This document shows positions 27,169-36,088 of a stretch of 64,000 bases of DNA, one piece after another. How positions within the stretch are numbered: position 1 is the stretch's first letter; each line of letters opens with the position of its first letter. Made by a program: the position numbers and the translations under genes. This DNA comes from an uncultured Caryophanales bacterium (GTDB taxonomy: Bacteria; Bacillota_I; Bacilli_A; RFN20; CAG-826): assembly GCA_905197045.1 (NCBI GenBank), contig CAJJXG010000006.1:9720-73719 (forward strand), written 5' to 3'. The notes below the pieces were generated by a model, which had not been told where the DNA came from, searched no databases, and saw only the letters and a list, made by a program, of their open reading frames with translations.

Positions 27169-28566
27169 TCATTCGTTTTTAGGTTTTAATTGCTCTTCGA
27201 CTTCTTTAGCTCTTTTATTAATTACTCTAGGGAAAGTAATAAAAATTACTATACCAGTGATTACTCCTGCAACTAAATCAGCAATTCCTTCTGACATATA
27301 TACGCCTTGAAAGCCAACGGTATAGGTCAATAAAAAGCATAAAGGAATTAAAATAATAACCTTTCTTAAGGTCGCTAAAAAGACAGCGGTTTTTCCTTGC
27401 CCTAAAGCTACATTTATATTCTGTAAAGTCATTTGAATAGCAAACATAATTGTTCCCATTAAAAATAGAGGTGTATAAGCTTTAATTAAACTCATAACTT
27501 CTTCATCTGCACTAAAAACATAGCCATAAATTTGTGGAGCCGACATTGAGATAGTGTAAATTATTACATCAAAGACTAAGCCAATAATAAAAGTATAAAT
27601 AATTCCTTTCTTTAATCTTTTAGCATCTCCTCTTCCATAGTTATAACTTACAAAAGGGGCTATTCCATAACCAAGTCCATTTAAAGGTAAAGATATTAAT
27701 TGTAATGCACTAAGCATAATAGTTAATGCTGCCGTATAAGCGCTACTTGTTCCTCCAGTTGCAATTTTAAGACAAACATTAAAAACAATTTGTATAATGC
27801 TTTCTGTTAAAGTCATGATAAAAGGTGATAAACCTAAAAACAAAATTGACCCAATTATTAAAAAATCAAATTTCATTTCTTTAAGCTTAAAAGTAAAAGT
27901 TGATCCTTTCATAAAGAAAAGAATTATAATCCAAACAAAGGAAGCAAATTGAGAAAGAATGGTAGCAAGCGCCGCTCCTTCTACTCCCATATTAAAGGTA
28001 AAAATAAATAAAGGGTCGAGCGCTACATTTAATATAGCGCCTAAAAGTGTTGTTCCCATCGCCAAAATTGAATGACCTTGAGCACTAATAAATGGATTTA
28101 ATCCTTGAACCAATATTATAAAAACACTACCTAAAGCATAAATTTTTAAATAATTAGTAGCATAAACTATCGAATTATCTGGACAGCCAAATAAAACAAT
28201 AATTGGTTCAGCAAAGAAAAATAAAATTAAAGTTAAAATAATCCCAATAATTACTAGTAAAAGAGTCGAAATATTAAAAATACGATTAGCTTTTTCTTTA
28301 TTATTTTCTCCTAAAGCCATGCTGGCTTTTGGAGAAGCACCTAGTCCAATTAAATTAGCAAAGGCTTGAACAATTATGGTAATTGGTAAAACTATACCTA
28401 AAGCCGCTAATGCTTCAGTTTTAATATCTTGAATATTAGAAACATACATTCTATCAACAAGGTTATAAAGAAATGTAATAAGTTGAGCTATAACTGCTGG
28501 AATAGTTAATTTAAAAACTAAAGGTAATATCTTTCCACTTCCAAATTCACTTGTAATATCTTTCAT
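27169..28566 (-). CDS. MATE family multidrug/Na+ antiporter
   Basis: 465-residue membrane protein with twelve predicted helices in two homologous halves. Segments such as PAVIAQLITFLYNLVDRMYVS at the start and LPLNGLGYGIAPFVSYNYGRGD in the second half are typical of MATE transporters (NorM/DinF-like). It exports cationic compounds using a Na+ or H+ gradient; the substrate cannot be inferred. It seems monocistronic between the repeat array and a long spacer. Confidence 0.9.
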   Translation of the reverse strand: MKDITSEFGSGKILPLVFKLTIPAVIAQLITFLYNLVDRMYVSNIQDIKTEALAALGIVLPITIIVQAFANLIGLGASPKASMALGENNKEKANRIFNISTLLLVIIGIILTLILFFFAEPIIVLFGCPDNSIVYATNYLKIYALGSVFIILVQGLNPFISAQGHSILAMGTTLLGAILNVALDPLFIFTFNMGVEGAALATILSQFASFVWIIILFFMKGSTFTFKLKEMKFDFLIIGSILFLGLSPFIMTLTESIIQIVFNVCLKIATGGTSSAYTAALTIMLSALQLISLPLNGLGYGIAPFVSYNYGRGDAKRLKKGIIYTFIIGLVFDVIIYTISMSAPQIYGYVFSADEEVMSLIKAYTPLFLMGTIMFAIQMTLQNINVALGQGKTAVFLATLRKVIILIPLCFLLTYTVGFQGVYMSEGIADLVAGVITGIVIFITFPRVINKRAKEVEEQLKPKNE

Positions 28567-28931
28567 ATTTTTCCCTTCAAACCTTAGAGATTATAAATGA
28601 TTTATAATGCCTAAACAAGATTATCGACTATTATCAATTGGGTTAGATAGAAAAGATATTATCGCGATAATAGTGTGCCTCTAGCTAAAAGGAAATTACT
28701 AAATTTTAAATTGATTCAATTGTATTCTTTTATGACGCTTATACTTTTATCAAACTTAATTACTTGTGCTTTAAAATTTGTATCTCTTCAAATAAATAAG
28801 AATAAATTAAGTTAGGTAATAGGTTTCTTAATAAGCTGCTTAACTCTTTTATATTAAATAAAACTATTTTCAAAATAGCGCTCTTGTTATATAATTTAAT
28901 TCGCTTTCAGGAAGAAATGAAAGAAAAAAAC
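28567..28931. other. Spacer between MATE gene and tRNA-Arg
   Basis: No ORF. It has a perfect palindrome ATTATCGCGATAAT (28658-28671) and the tRNA promoter near its right end. The rest is AT-rich and featureless. Confidence 0.5.
28867..28895 (+). promoter_or_regulatory. Promoter of tRNA-Arg
   Basis: Perfect TATAAT at 28890-28895 with a weak TTTTCA 17 bases upstream. The tRNA starts 36 bases after the -10 box. Confidence 0.55.
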
Positions 28932-29007
28932 TCCTAGTAGCTCAACTGGATAGAGTGTTTGGCTACGAACCAAGAGGTTGCGGGTTCGACTCCTGCCTAG
29001 GAGGCCA
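28932..29007 (+). tRNA. tRNA-Arg (anticodon ACG)
   Basis: Complete cloverleaf: acceptor stem CTCCTAG/CTAGGAG, D arm GCTC...GAGT, anticodon loop CTACGAA with anticodon ACG, T arm GCGGG/CCTGC around TTCGACT. CCA is encoded at 29005-29007. ACG reads CGN codons, normally after A-to-inosine editing. A terminator follows. Confidence 0.95.
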
Positions 29008-29020
29008 CTTTTAAAAAATA

Positions 29021-29055
29021 AAGCTTAGCATGAATAAACGTGTTAAGCTTTTTTT
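29021..29055 (+). terminator. Terminator of tRNA-Arg
   Basis: Stem AAGCTTAGCATG/CGTGTTAAGCTT (12 bp with wobble) with loop AATAAA, then seven T. Confidence 0.85.
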
Positions 29056-29223
29056 CTGCACTTTATTAAGCTTTATTTGAAATTTTCGTCTGAGTTTTGC
29101 AGGGATTTTAATAAATTTTGCATATAAAACTCTAATTCATTTTCTGTTTTGATATTCAAAAAGTCAATAAAAAATAACTTGTGTGCTTCAATAAGTATTA
29201 AAATATTTTTGAGGTAAATCGAG

Positions 29224-29424
29224 ATGAAAAAACTTTATTACTTTATTGCTTTAATTGTTATTTTAATTATCAATTTTATTTTGTTTTTCTTTATAGAAAA
29301 CGTTGCTTATATTATCGCCATTGAACTACCTATATTTACGGCATGTATCATCTTTGAAATAATTAATGTGCAAAATAAGTTAAAGAATAATGATGACGAT
29401 AAAAATAACGAAAATCTAGATTAA
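29224..29424 (+). CDS. Small two-helix membrane protein, unknown
   Basis: 66-residue protein with two hydrophobic helices (about 5-24 and 28-48) and an acidic Asn/Asp-rich tail (NNDDDKNNENLD). GAGGT about ten bases upstream supports the start. No family recognised. It stands alone between the tRNA and manA. Confidence 0.55.
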   Translation: MKKLYYFIALIVILIINFILFFFIENVAYIIAIELPIFTACIIFEIINVQNKLKNNDDDKNNENLD

Positions 29425-29533
29425 ACAGCAAAATATTTGAGATTTGCAATGTTTTTAAATAATTTATATCTTTTTCTTAAAAATTTTAGATTTTAAATCG
29501 AATATTTATATCAAAAATTAATATGGTGTAGTC

Positions 29534-30424
29534 TTAGACACTAGTTAAGAAATATTTAAAACGTCCCTTAAAAAATAGCTTCTTGGAAGGCAAGATTAAA
29601 TAACTTTTATATTTACTTACGTTTAATTCATCAATTTTACCTTCACCATCTATAACCGTAATTATTGAAGCTTTAGAAATTTCAACTTCTTTTTCTTCAT
29701 TTACTACATCACCTTTAACAACAAAATATTCAGTTTTAATCTCCTTCTCTTCTTTTAAATTTTTGACTTCTAATCGAGAAAAATTTAAAACATCCATTGC
29801 TTTATTAACATGCAGTTCTCTTTTATTTCCACTATTATCGACTCTATTAAAATCATAAACTCTATAAGTCAATTTACTGCTTTCTTGAATCTCTAACAAA
29901 GTGATTCCTTTTCCTATTGCATGAATTGTACCTGGTTTTATTAAATATACATCACCTGGTTTAACATAAATTTTATTTAAACACTTTAAAATCGAATCAT
30001 CTTTTATTAGCTCTGGAAAATTGCTTTTTGAAACATCTTTATTAAAGCCAAGATTAATATACGAGTTCTCTTCAGCTTCTAAAATGATCCACATTTCAGT
30101 TTTACCAAGCGAATTTTCATATTTTAAAGCATATTCATCACTAGGATGAACTTGAATTGAAAGAGATTGACTTGAATCAATAAGTTTAACTAAAAGATTT
30201 TTAAGTTTTGGATTAATATATTTTTTTATTTCTTCTTTTTCTATAAATTCACTTATTGTTATTTCTTGATTGTCATATATTAACTTTGTCTCATCACCTT
30301 TTAAAAAAGAAAGTTCCCAGCTCTCAGATATTTTCCCTAGCTCGGTCTTTTTATATTTTTTAAGATTCTCTCCAGCCCAAACATATTCTTTTAATGGCGG
30401 AATTAATTCATATATCTTTTTCAT
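29534..30424 (-). CDS. manA: Mannose-6-phosphate isomerase, class I
   Basis: 296-residue type I phosphomannose isomerase. Zinc-site motifs are visible: QVHPSDEYA (about 93-101), GKTEMW, and HAIGKGI with the later catalytic Arg in TYRVYDFNR. It interconverts fructose-6-P and mannose-6-P. Its start overlaps the phosphohexomutase stop by four bases. The pair lies directly downstream of an ABC importer, suggesting joint use of an imported hexose or hexose phosphate. Confidence 0.9.
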   Translation of the reverse strand: MKKIYELIPPLKEYVWAGENLKKYKKTELGKISESWELSFLKGDETKLIYDNQEITISEFIEKEEIKKYINPKLKNLLVKLIDSSQSLSIQVHPSDEYALKYENSLGKTEMWIILEAEENSYINLGFNKDVSKSNFPELIKDDSILKCLNKIYVKPGDVYLIKPGTIHAIGKGITLLEIQESSKLTYRVYDFNRVDNSGNKRELHVNKAMDVLNFSRLEVKNLKEEKEIKTEYFVVKGDVVNEEKEVEISKASIITVIDGEGKIDELNVSKYKSYLILPSKKLFFKGRFKYFLTSV

Positions 30425-32130
30425 AACTCATCAACCACTTTCTTGAAGAGCTTTGAATATCTTTTTAATTTTTCACTACATTTTTCTTCATCTTTATCAT
30501 TAACTTCGATGTAACACTTTATTTTTGGTTCAGTTCCACTAGGTCTTATCATAAAACGTGTCTCATCTTCGAACTTAAAAATAAGAACATTACTTTTAGG
30601 TAATAAAATCTCGGTTGTGCTTTCTTTATAAAAACACTTTGATATTAAATAATCTTCTTTAGACAAAACATTTTCAGAAAATAATTCAGAAAGTTTTTCA
30701 AAAGACATTTCTCTTAAATTTTGAACAATTTTATCAATGCGTATTAAGCCACTTTCACCATCTAATTCTTCAGTAAGTAAAATTGTTTTGTTGTAGCCAA
30801 ATTTAGTATATATATTTTTTAATTCATCAATTAAAGAATGTCCATTACGACGATAATATTCGCTCATTTCAGCAATAAACAAAGAAGCATTAACTGCGTC
30901 TTTATCGCGAACTTCTTTATTAGTTAAATATCCATAACTTTCTTCAAAACCAAAAAGATAATTATCTAATTTATTATTTCTTTCTAGGCGATTCATTTCT
31001 TCGCCAATATATTTAAAGCCAGTTAAAACTTCTTTTACTTTGATATTATTTGCTTTAGCTAATTTATCAACAAAGGAAGTTGAAACTATGCTTCTTACGA
31101 TTTCTTTATCGCTTAAATTGCCTTTAACTTTAATTAAATAATAAAGCATTAATATTGCTACTTCATTTCCATTTAAAAGAATAAAGTCATCATTATAACG
31201 CACTCCAACCCCACATCTATCACAATCAGGATCAGTAGCGATTAAAAGATCGCTATTAGAAGATTTAGCAAGTTTTATGCCAAGTTCCATTGCTTCTTTT
31301 AGTTCAGGATTTGGTTTAGGACAGGTTGGAAAATTTCCATCAGGACTTGCTTGCTCTTTAACAACTAGTAAATTTTTAAAACCACACTCTTTTAAAACTT
31401 GTGGTACTAATTTATAACCTGCTCCGTTTAAAGGAGTATAGACAATTTTGATTCTTTTTTCTGAAAAAGTCTCTAAAAGTGAGGTTTTTTTCGTCGATTT
31501 AATAAAATCTTCAATAAGAGTTTCTTCTATTTCGTTAATGAGAAAAGAGCTGTCTTTGCTTAAAGATGTAAATTTTAAATATTCATCAAGAGGGTCAATT
31601 TCACTAACTTTAGCAATAATTGCATTTGCTTCTTCTAAAGTAATTTGATTCCCTCCATCATTATAAACTTTATAGCCATTGTATTCTTTTGGGTTATGGC
31701 TTGCCGTTAAAATTACTCCTGCACTAGCTTTTAAATAACGAATTGAAAAACTAACAACAGGAGTTGGTATAAGTTCATTAAATATAAAAACTTTAATTCC
31801 TAAATTAGCAAAAACGTTTGCACTAATATAAGCATATTCTCTTGAATGATTTCTAGAATCATAGCCAATTACAACGCTTGGTTTATTGAATTTAGTTTTT
31901 AAATATAAACCAACTCCTCTTGTTGCTTTATAAATTGTAAATTGATTTATACGATTAGTTCCTAAACCCATCTTTCCTCTTAGTCCACCAGTGCCAAAGG
32001 AAAGATCTTTATAAAATGAATCGTTGATGTTATCTTCATTCATTTTTAAAAGTTCTTGATAGTCTGTTTTAGAGATATCATTAAGTTTATTTTTCCAAAC
32101 ATTAAAGTTATTTAAAGCATTAATATTCAT
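30421..32130 (-). CDS. Phosphoglucomutase/phosphomannomutase
   Basis: About 569 residues of the alpha-D-phosphohexomutase family with the four signature regions: active-site Ser loop TASHNPKEYNG, metal-binding ATDPDCDRCGV, sugar-specificity GFEESYGYL and phosphate-binding RPSGTEPKIK. It is the longer PgcA-type enzyme of Gram-positives, converting hexose-1-P and hexose-6-P. ATG 32130 with CGGGG seven bases upstream is preferred to an in-frame TTG at 32145. It overlaps manA by four bases. Confidence 0.9.
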   Translation of the reverse strand: MNINALNNFNVWKNKLNDISKTDYQELLKMNEDNINDSFYKDLSFGTGGLRGKMGLGTNRINQFTIYKATRGVGLYLKTKFNKPSVVIGYDSRNHSREYAYISANVFANLGIKVFIFNELIPTPVVSFSIRYLKASAGVILTASHNPKEYNGYKVYNDGGNQITLEEANAIIAKVSEIDPLDEYLKFTSLSKDSSFLINEIEETLIEDFIKSTKKTSLLETFSEKRIKIVYTPLNGAGYKLVPQVLKECGFKNLLVVKEQASPDGNFPTCPKPNPELKEAMELGIKLAKSSNSDLLIATDPDCDRCGVGVRYNDDFILLNGNEVAILMLYYLIKVKGNLSDKEIVRSIVSTSFVDKLAKANNIKVKEVLTGFKYIGEEMNRLERNNKLDNYLFGFEESYGYLTNKEVRDKDAVNASLFIAEMSEYYRRNGHSLIDELKNIYTKFGYNKTILLTEELDGESGLIRIDKIVQNLREMSFEKLSELFSENVLSKEDYLISKCFYKESTTEILLPKSNVLIFKFEDETRFMIRPSGTEPKIKCYIEVNDKDEEKCSEKLKRYSKLFKKVVDEL

Positions 32131-32159
32131 GTAAAAACCCCGCAAAAATCAATAATTTT

Positions 32160-32190
32160 TATAAAAGGGGCGTGTTTTAACGCCCCTTAA
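32160..32190 (-). terminator. Terminator after the second ABC importer operon
   Basis: Stem AAGGGGCG/CGCCCCTT (8 bp), eight-base loop, then TTTTAT on the minus strand, directly after the importer ATPase gene. Confidence 0.75.
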
Positions 32191-32196
32191 AGAATT

Positions 32197-34200
32197 TTAT
32201 TCTAATCCGCCTTGAGCGATTAATTTGCCACTCTTTCTATCAAAAAGTAAAATTTCTTTTCCGACAAAATCAAAGCGACAAATACTTCCGACTTTATAAT
32301 CGACTCCGCCAAATATAACACTTGTTAATAAGAATTCACCAACTCTAATTTTAACAATTGTTTCCATACCTGAAGGAAGTGCACTATAAATTTCACCTTC
32401 CACTTTTCCTTCATCAGATAAACGAATAAATTCAGGTCTAATGCCAATAATATATTCATTATCTTTGATTTCTTTTTCCTCATCTGAACTCATTGTTTCA
32501 GTGACTTTTTGGATAGCGAAAACAAAATCTTTGTCTTTATTTCCTTTTTCGACGAATTTCTTATTGTCTTTGAGTTTAGCTTTTTCTTCTTCCTCTTTCT
32601 TAAATTCTTCGTCTCTTTCTTTTCTTAATTCTTCAAGATTAACATCACTTAAAGGATTAAATTCAAAATGTAGGTTATTTAAGAAGGAAAGTTTAATACG
32701 TTTATCAGCTCCTTGTTCTACAAAGCATTCAACAAAGTTAATAGCAGGAGAGCCAACAAAGTCAGCAACGAAGATATTCTTAGGTTTTTTATAAACATCA
32801 AGAGGTGCATCGTATTGTTGTAAAACGCCATTATTAATAAGACAAATCTTTGTAGCAAGAGTCATAGCTTCAAGTTGATCATGAGTAACGTAAATGAAAG
32901 TTGATCCTGTTTCAAGATGCAAACGTTTAAGTTCACTTCTCATTTCAAGACGTAACTTAGCATCAAGATTAGAGAGTGGTTCATCCATAAATAATACTTT
33001 TGGTCCTGGAGCAAGGGTACGAGCAATTGCAACTCTTTGTTGTTGTCCACCACTTAATTCACTAGGATAACGATCCATGAATTCGCCAATTTTAACAACA
33101 CGGGAAACATGTCTTACTTTAAGATCAATTTCTTCTTTTGATAAGCCTCTTAATTTAATTAAGTGAACTTTTTTACCATCCCATGATTTATTTTCATAAT
33201 CAATAGTTGGAATTTTTTCGCCTTTTTCATTAAGATGGAAACCATTATTTAAATAATAACTTTTAACTCTTTCAATTTCGTTACTATAAAATTTAAGTTC
33301 TCTTTGTACTTCTTCTTCTTTTTCCTCATCATTTTTTGAAACAATAGAAGTTGCAAAGTCTAATAACGTTTTTGCTGTTTTATATGAGACATTTGTTTTT
33401 CTCATAATATATTTAACAGGCTTTACATTTTCTTCTTTTGCTTTATCAAGATAAGTTAATAGAGTCTTATAATCTTTAATAATATCGTAAATTAATTTAA
33501 CTGATATATAATCTTCAGCCAGTTCAGAATCAGCTAAAACATAACCATCTAAATTAAGATCAATACCTTTTTCTTCACATTTTTTAACAATATTATCAAT
33601 TTTTTCATTAGTTTCTTTAATCTTGTTTTCACAAATTTTTTTAACTTCTTCTGGAGTTTTTTCCTCAAGATTTAAGTCAAAGATTTTCTTTGCAGAAAAC
33701 ATTGAAACCTTGAAATTATCAATAATTGCAATTAAAGCTCTTCTCTTATCGACTTTGCCTTTTTTATCGATATTTTCTTTAATAATTTCAACAACTTTAG
33801 AAGCGTTATTAAATAAGATTAAATCATTTTTATATTGAGTATAATCACTATCAATTACAGGCATATACTCTTTTAAATTTTGAAGACCAAATTCAATATT
33901 TTTTTGTACGGTCATATGTGGCCAAAGAGCATAGTTTTGGAACAAGAACCCAACATGTCTTTTGCTAGCTGGAATATTAATTCCAAGTTCGCTATCAAAA
34001 ACGGGTACACCATTGATATAAATTTTTCCACTTGTTGGAGTTTCAAGACCAGCAATCATTCTTAATGTAGTTGTTTTACCACATCCAGAAGGACCAAGAA
34101 GTGTAATAAAAGAATAATCATCAATATGGAGATTTAAATTATCTACAGCATAGAAATCTCCCCATCTTTTTGTAACATTTACTAAATCTATTGTAGGCAT
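32197..34200 (-). CDS. Importer ABC ATPase with a ~240-residue insertion before the signature motif
   Basis: 667-residue ATPase of the FbpC/PotA/UgpC group. Walker A GPSGCGKTT is near 36-44 and the Q-loop FLFQNYALWPHM near 84. The signature LSGGQQQR comes only near residue 381; in relatives it is about 50 residues after the Q-loop. About 240 charged, helical residues are inserted in the helical domain. Walker B LFMDEPLSNLDAKLR, switch His YVTHDQLEAM and a TOBE domain follow, with a second Lys/Glu-rich insert near 545-580. Nucleotide motifs are intact and GGAGG precedes the ATG, so it should be functional. It lies four bases from the permease gene. Confidence 0.9.
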   Translation of the reverse strand: MPTIDLVNVTKRWGDFYAVDNLNLHIDDYSFITLLGPSGCGKTTTLRMIAGLETPTSGKIYINGVPVFDSELGINIPASKRHVGFLFQNYALWPHMTVQKNIEFGLQNLKEYMPVIDSDYTQYKNDLILFNNASKVVEIIKENIDKKGKVDKRRALIAIIDNFKVSMFSAKKIFDLNLEEKTPEEVKKICENKIKETNEKIDNIVKKCEEKGIDLNLDGYVLADSELAEDYISVKLIYDIIKDYKTLLTYLDKAKEENVKPVKYIMRKTNVSYKTAKTLLDFATSIVSKNDEEKEEEVQRELKFYSNEIERVKSYYLNNGFHLNEKGEKIPTIDYENKSWDGKKVHLIKLRGLSKEEIDLKVRHVSRVVKIGEFMDRYPSELSGGQQQRVAIARTLAPGPKVLFMDEPLSNLDAKLRLEMRSELKRLHLETGSTFIYVTHDQLEAMTLATKICLINNGVLQQYDAPLDVYKKPKNIFVADFVGSPAINFVECFVEQGADKRIKLSFLNNLHFEFNPLSDVNLEELRKERDEEFKKEEEEKAKLKDNKKFVEKGNKDKDFVFAIQKVTETMSSDEEKEIKDNEYIIGIRPEFIRLSDEGKVEGEIYSALPSGMETIVKIRVGEFLLTSVIFGGVDYKVGSICRFDFVGKEILLFDRKSGKLIAQGGLE

Positions 34201-34204
34201 TTAA

Positions 34205-36031
34205 TTAACCTCCTATACCTTTATCTAAGCTAGCACCAGTAATCTTGTTGATTAACCAGTTAAAGATCAAAATAACAACAACAAGAATTAAGTTAGCTGC
34301 ATTTTCAAGTGCTGGTAAACCAGTTTCTTCAAGTTGGAACATAAGTGTTGTAAGAAGCATTCCAGTTGGAGCTATAAGAACAAATAGTGAAAGTTCTCTC
34401 ATACAACTAATAAATGGTAATAAGTAGCCACTTAAGAAACTTGATTTTTGAATTGGGAAGACAATTCGAACCATTCTCTTCCACCATGGAATGTTTTGAA
34501 TCATTGCTGCTTCTTCAATTTCATTACTAAGTTGAAGCATTGCATTTAAACTACTTCTACTTGCAAATGGTATATATTTAACAACACCAACAATTGCACA
34601 AAGTAAGAAAGGAGTTGCATATAACCACTTGATATTTAAACCAACCATAAAGAAGATTGCAGAAAGAGAAATTGAAGGCAATAAATAAGGTAAGAAAGCT
34701 AAACTATTAACACCTTGAGCAAGTGTACTCTTTCTCTTTTTACTAACTGCATAACCAATAAGTAAACCAAATGTTCCAGCAAATAGTGAGCAAACAAGAG
34801 ACAAAGCAATTGATCCACCAAGTGCAGACCAAATTTCTGGAGAGTAGAATACACCTTTATATCCATTTCTTAATACTTCTTGAGAAGTCCACCATTTAGT
34901 TGTAAAGCCAATTGAGTAATCACCCGAATTTGGTAATAATGATTCAAAAATAAACGAAACCATTGGACCAATGCAGAAGAATAAAACGATAATTGCTAAA
35001 ATAACTGCTACGACCCATTTTCCAACTTTTCCAAGATTATTCTTACTGACTTGACCACTCTTTCCACTAACCGTTGTATATTGTTTACGGCTTCCAGTAG
35101 TTGCATTATTAAGTAAAAGAATAACAACACCAATTGCAATTAAAACAAGAGAAATAATAGCTCCCATTCCAGCTTCACCAGAATATCGTCCACCTTGTAG
35201 CATGACATTAAGTTGAGTAGCTAAAACTTGATAATTAATTGGCTTACCTAAAGTCGTTGCAACAGGATAAGAGCTCATTGCGCTTGAAAAAACAAGCAAA
35301 ATCGTACTTAAAATTGCAGGTTTTAAAATTGGAACTGTAATATGAGTGAATATTTTATGACGTGGAATATTTAAAATTGTTGCTGCTTCTTCTAAGTTAG
35401 CATCCATATTTCTTAAAATTCCACCAATTAAAATATAAGCAAATGGTGCATAGTGTAATCCTAAAACAAGTGAAATAGGAAATGCACCATAAACTAACCA
35501 TTCAGGTGAAGCAAACCCAGTTAAGGCTTGCAATTCGCCAACATATCCACCAGCACAATTTGTTGAAATGAAAAAGTTTTTCCAGAAAAGTGCTAATGTC
35601 CATTGAGGCATGATGTAAGGAAAAATAAAAACACTAGAAACAAACTTTTTAAAAGGCATATTAGTTCTAGTTACTAAATATGCAACCGCTCCACCAAAAA
35701 GAATGGCAAAAATACAAGATAAAACAGAAACAAGAAGTGAATTCCCAAGTGGTTCCCAGAAATAACTTATGCTGTTTTTCCCAGCAAATACCTCTTGCCA
35801 ATGCGCAAAGGTAAAACTACCTGCAGCAAGTCCAAGAGATGGAGCTTCCATGACATGTACTGTAAATGAATCGATTACAACATATATCAATGGGACAAAG
35901 GTTAAAATTAAAAGCAAAACACCAAAAATAACTAAAATGGAATTAGCAGGTAAACCAAAAAAGCTTAAGCCTCTATTCATTGCTTTTTTTGCTTTTAATT
36001 TCATGGAATCTAAATTAAACGTATTTTCCAT
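34205..36031 (-). CDS. Fused two-domain ABC permease (FbpB/AfuB-type)
   Basis: 608-residue membrane protein containing two permease units, each with six helices and an EAA loop: ANLEEAATILNIPRHKIFTHI (about 210-230) and NEIEEAAMIQNIPWWKRMVRI (about 510-530). Such duplicated permeases are found with iron, thiamine, 2-aminoethylphosphonate and hexose-phosphate (AfuABC) importers. Its partners are the binding lipoprotein before it and the ATPase after it. GGAG lies seven bases upstream of the ATG. Confidence 0.9.
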   Translation of the reverse strand: MENTFNLDSMKLKAKKAMNRGLSFFGLPANSILVIFGVLLLILTFVPLIYVVIDSFTVHVMEAPSLGLAAGSFTFAHWQEVFAGKNSISYFWEPLGNSLLVSVLSCIFAILFGGAVAYLVTRTNMPFKKFVSSVFIFPYIMPQWTLALFWKNFFISTNCAGGYVGELQALTGFASPEWLVYGAFPISLVLGLHYAPFAYILIGGILRNMDANLEEAATILNIPRHKIFTHITVPILKPAILSTILLVFSSAMSSYPVATTLGKPINYQVLATQLNVMLQGGRYSGEAGMGAIISLVLIAIGVVILLLNNATTGSRKQYTTVSGKSGQVSKNNLGKVGKWVVAVILAIIVLFFCIGPMVSFIFESLLPNSGDYSIGFTTKWWTSQEVLRNGYKGVFYSPEIWSALGGSIALSLVCSLFAGTFGLLIGYAVSKKRKSTLAQGVNSLAFLPYLLPSISLSAIFFMVGLNIKWLYATPFLLCAIVGVVKYIPFASRSSLNAMLQLSNEIEEAAMIQNIPWWKRMVRIVFPIQKSSFLSGYLLPFISCMRELSLFVLIAPTGMLLTTLMFQLEETGLPALENAANLILVVVILIFNWLINKITGASLDKGIGG

Positions 36032-36045
36032 AAGTTAACTCCAAT

Positions 36046-36083
36046 AATATAAAACTTTGCGGGTAAATTTTTTACCCGCAAAG
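36046..36083 (-). terminator. Hairpin after the binding-protein gene
   Basis: Fourteen-bp stem ACTTTGCGGGTAAA/TTTACCCGCAAAGT with a three-base loop, then TTTATATTAT on the minus strand. It lies between binding protein and permease, as the malE hairpin does, so it probably sets their ratio. Confidence 0.75.
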
Positions 36084-36088
36084 TACGT

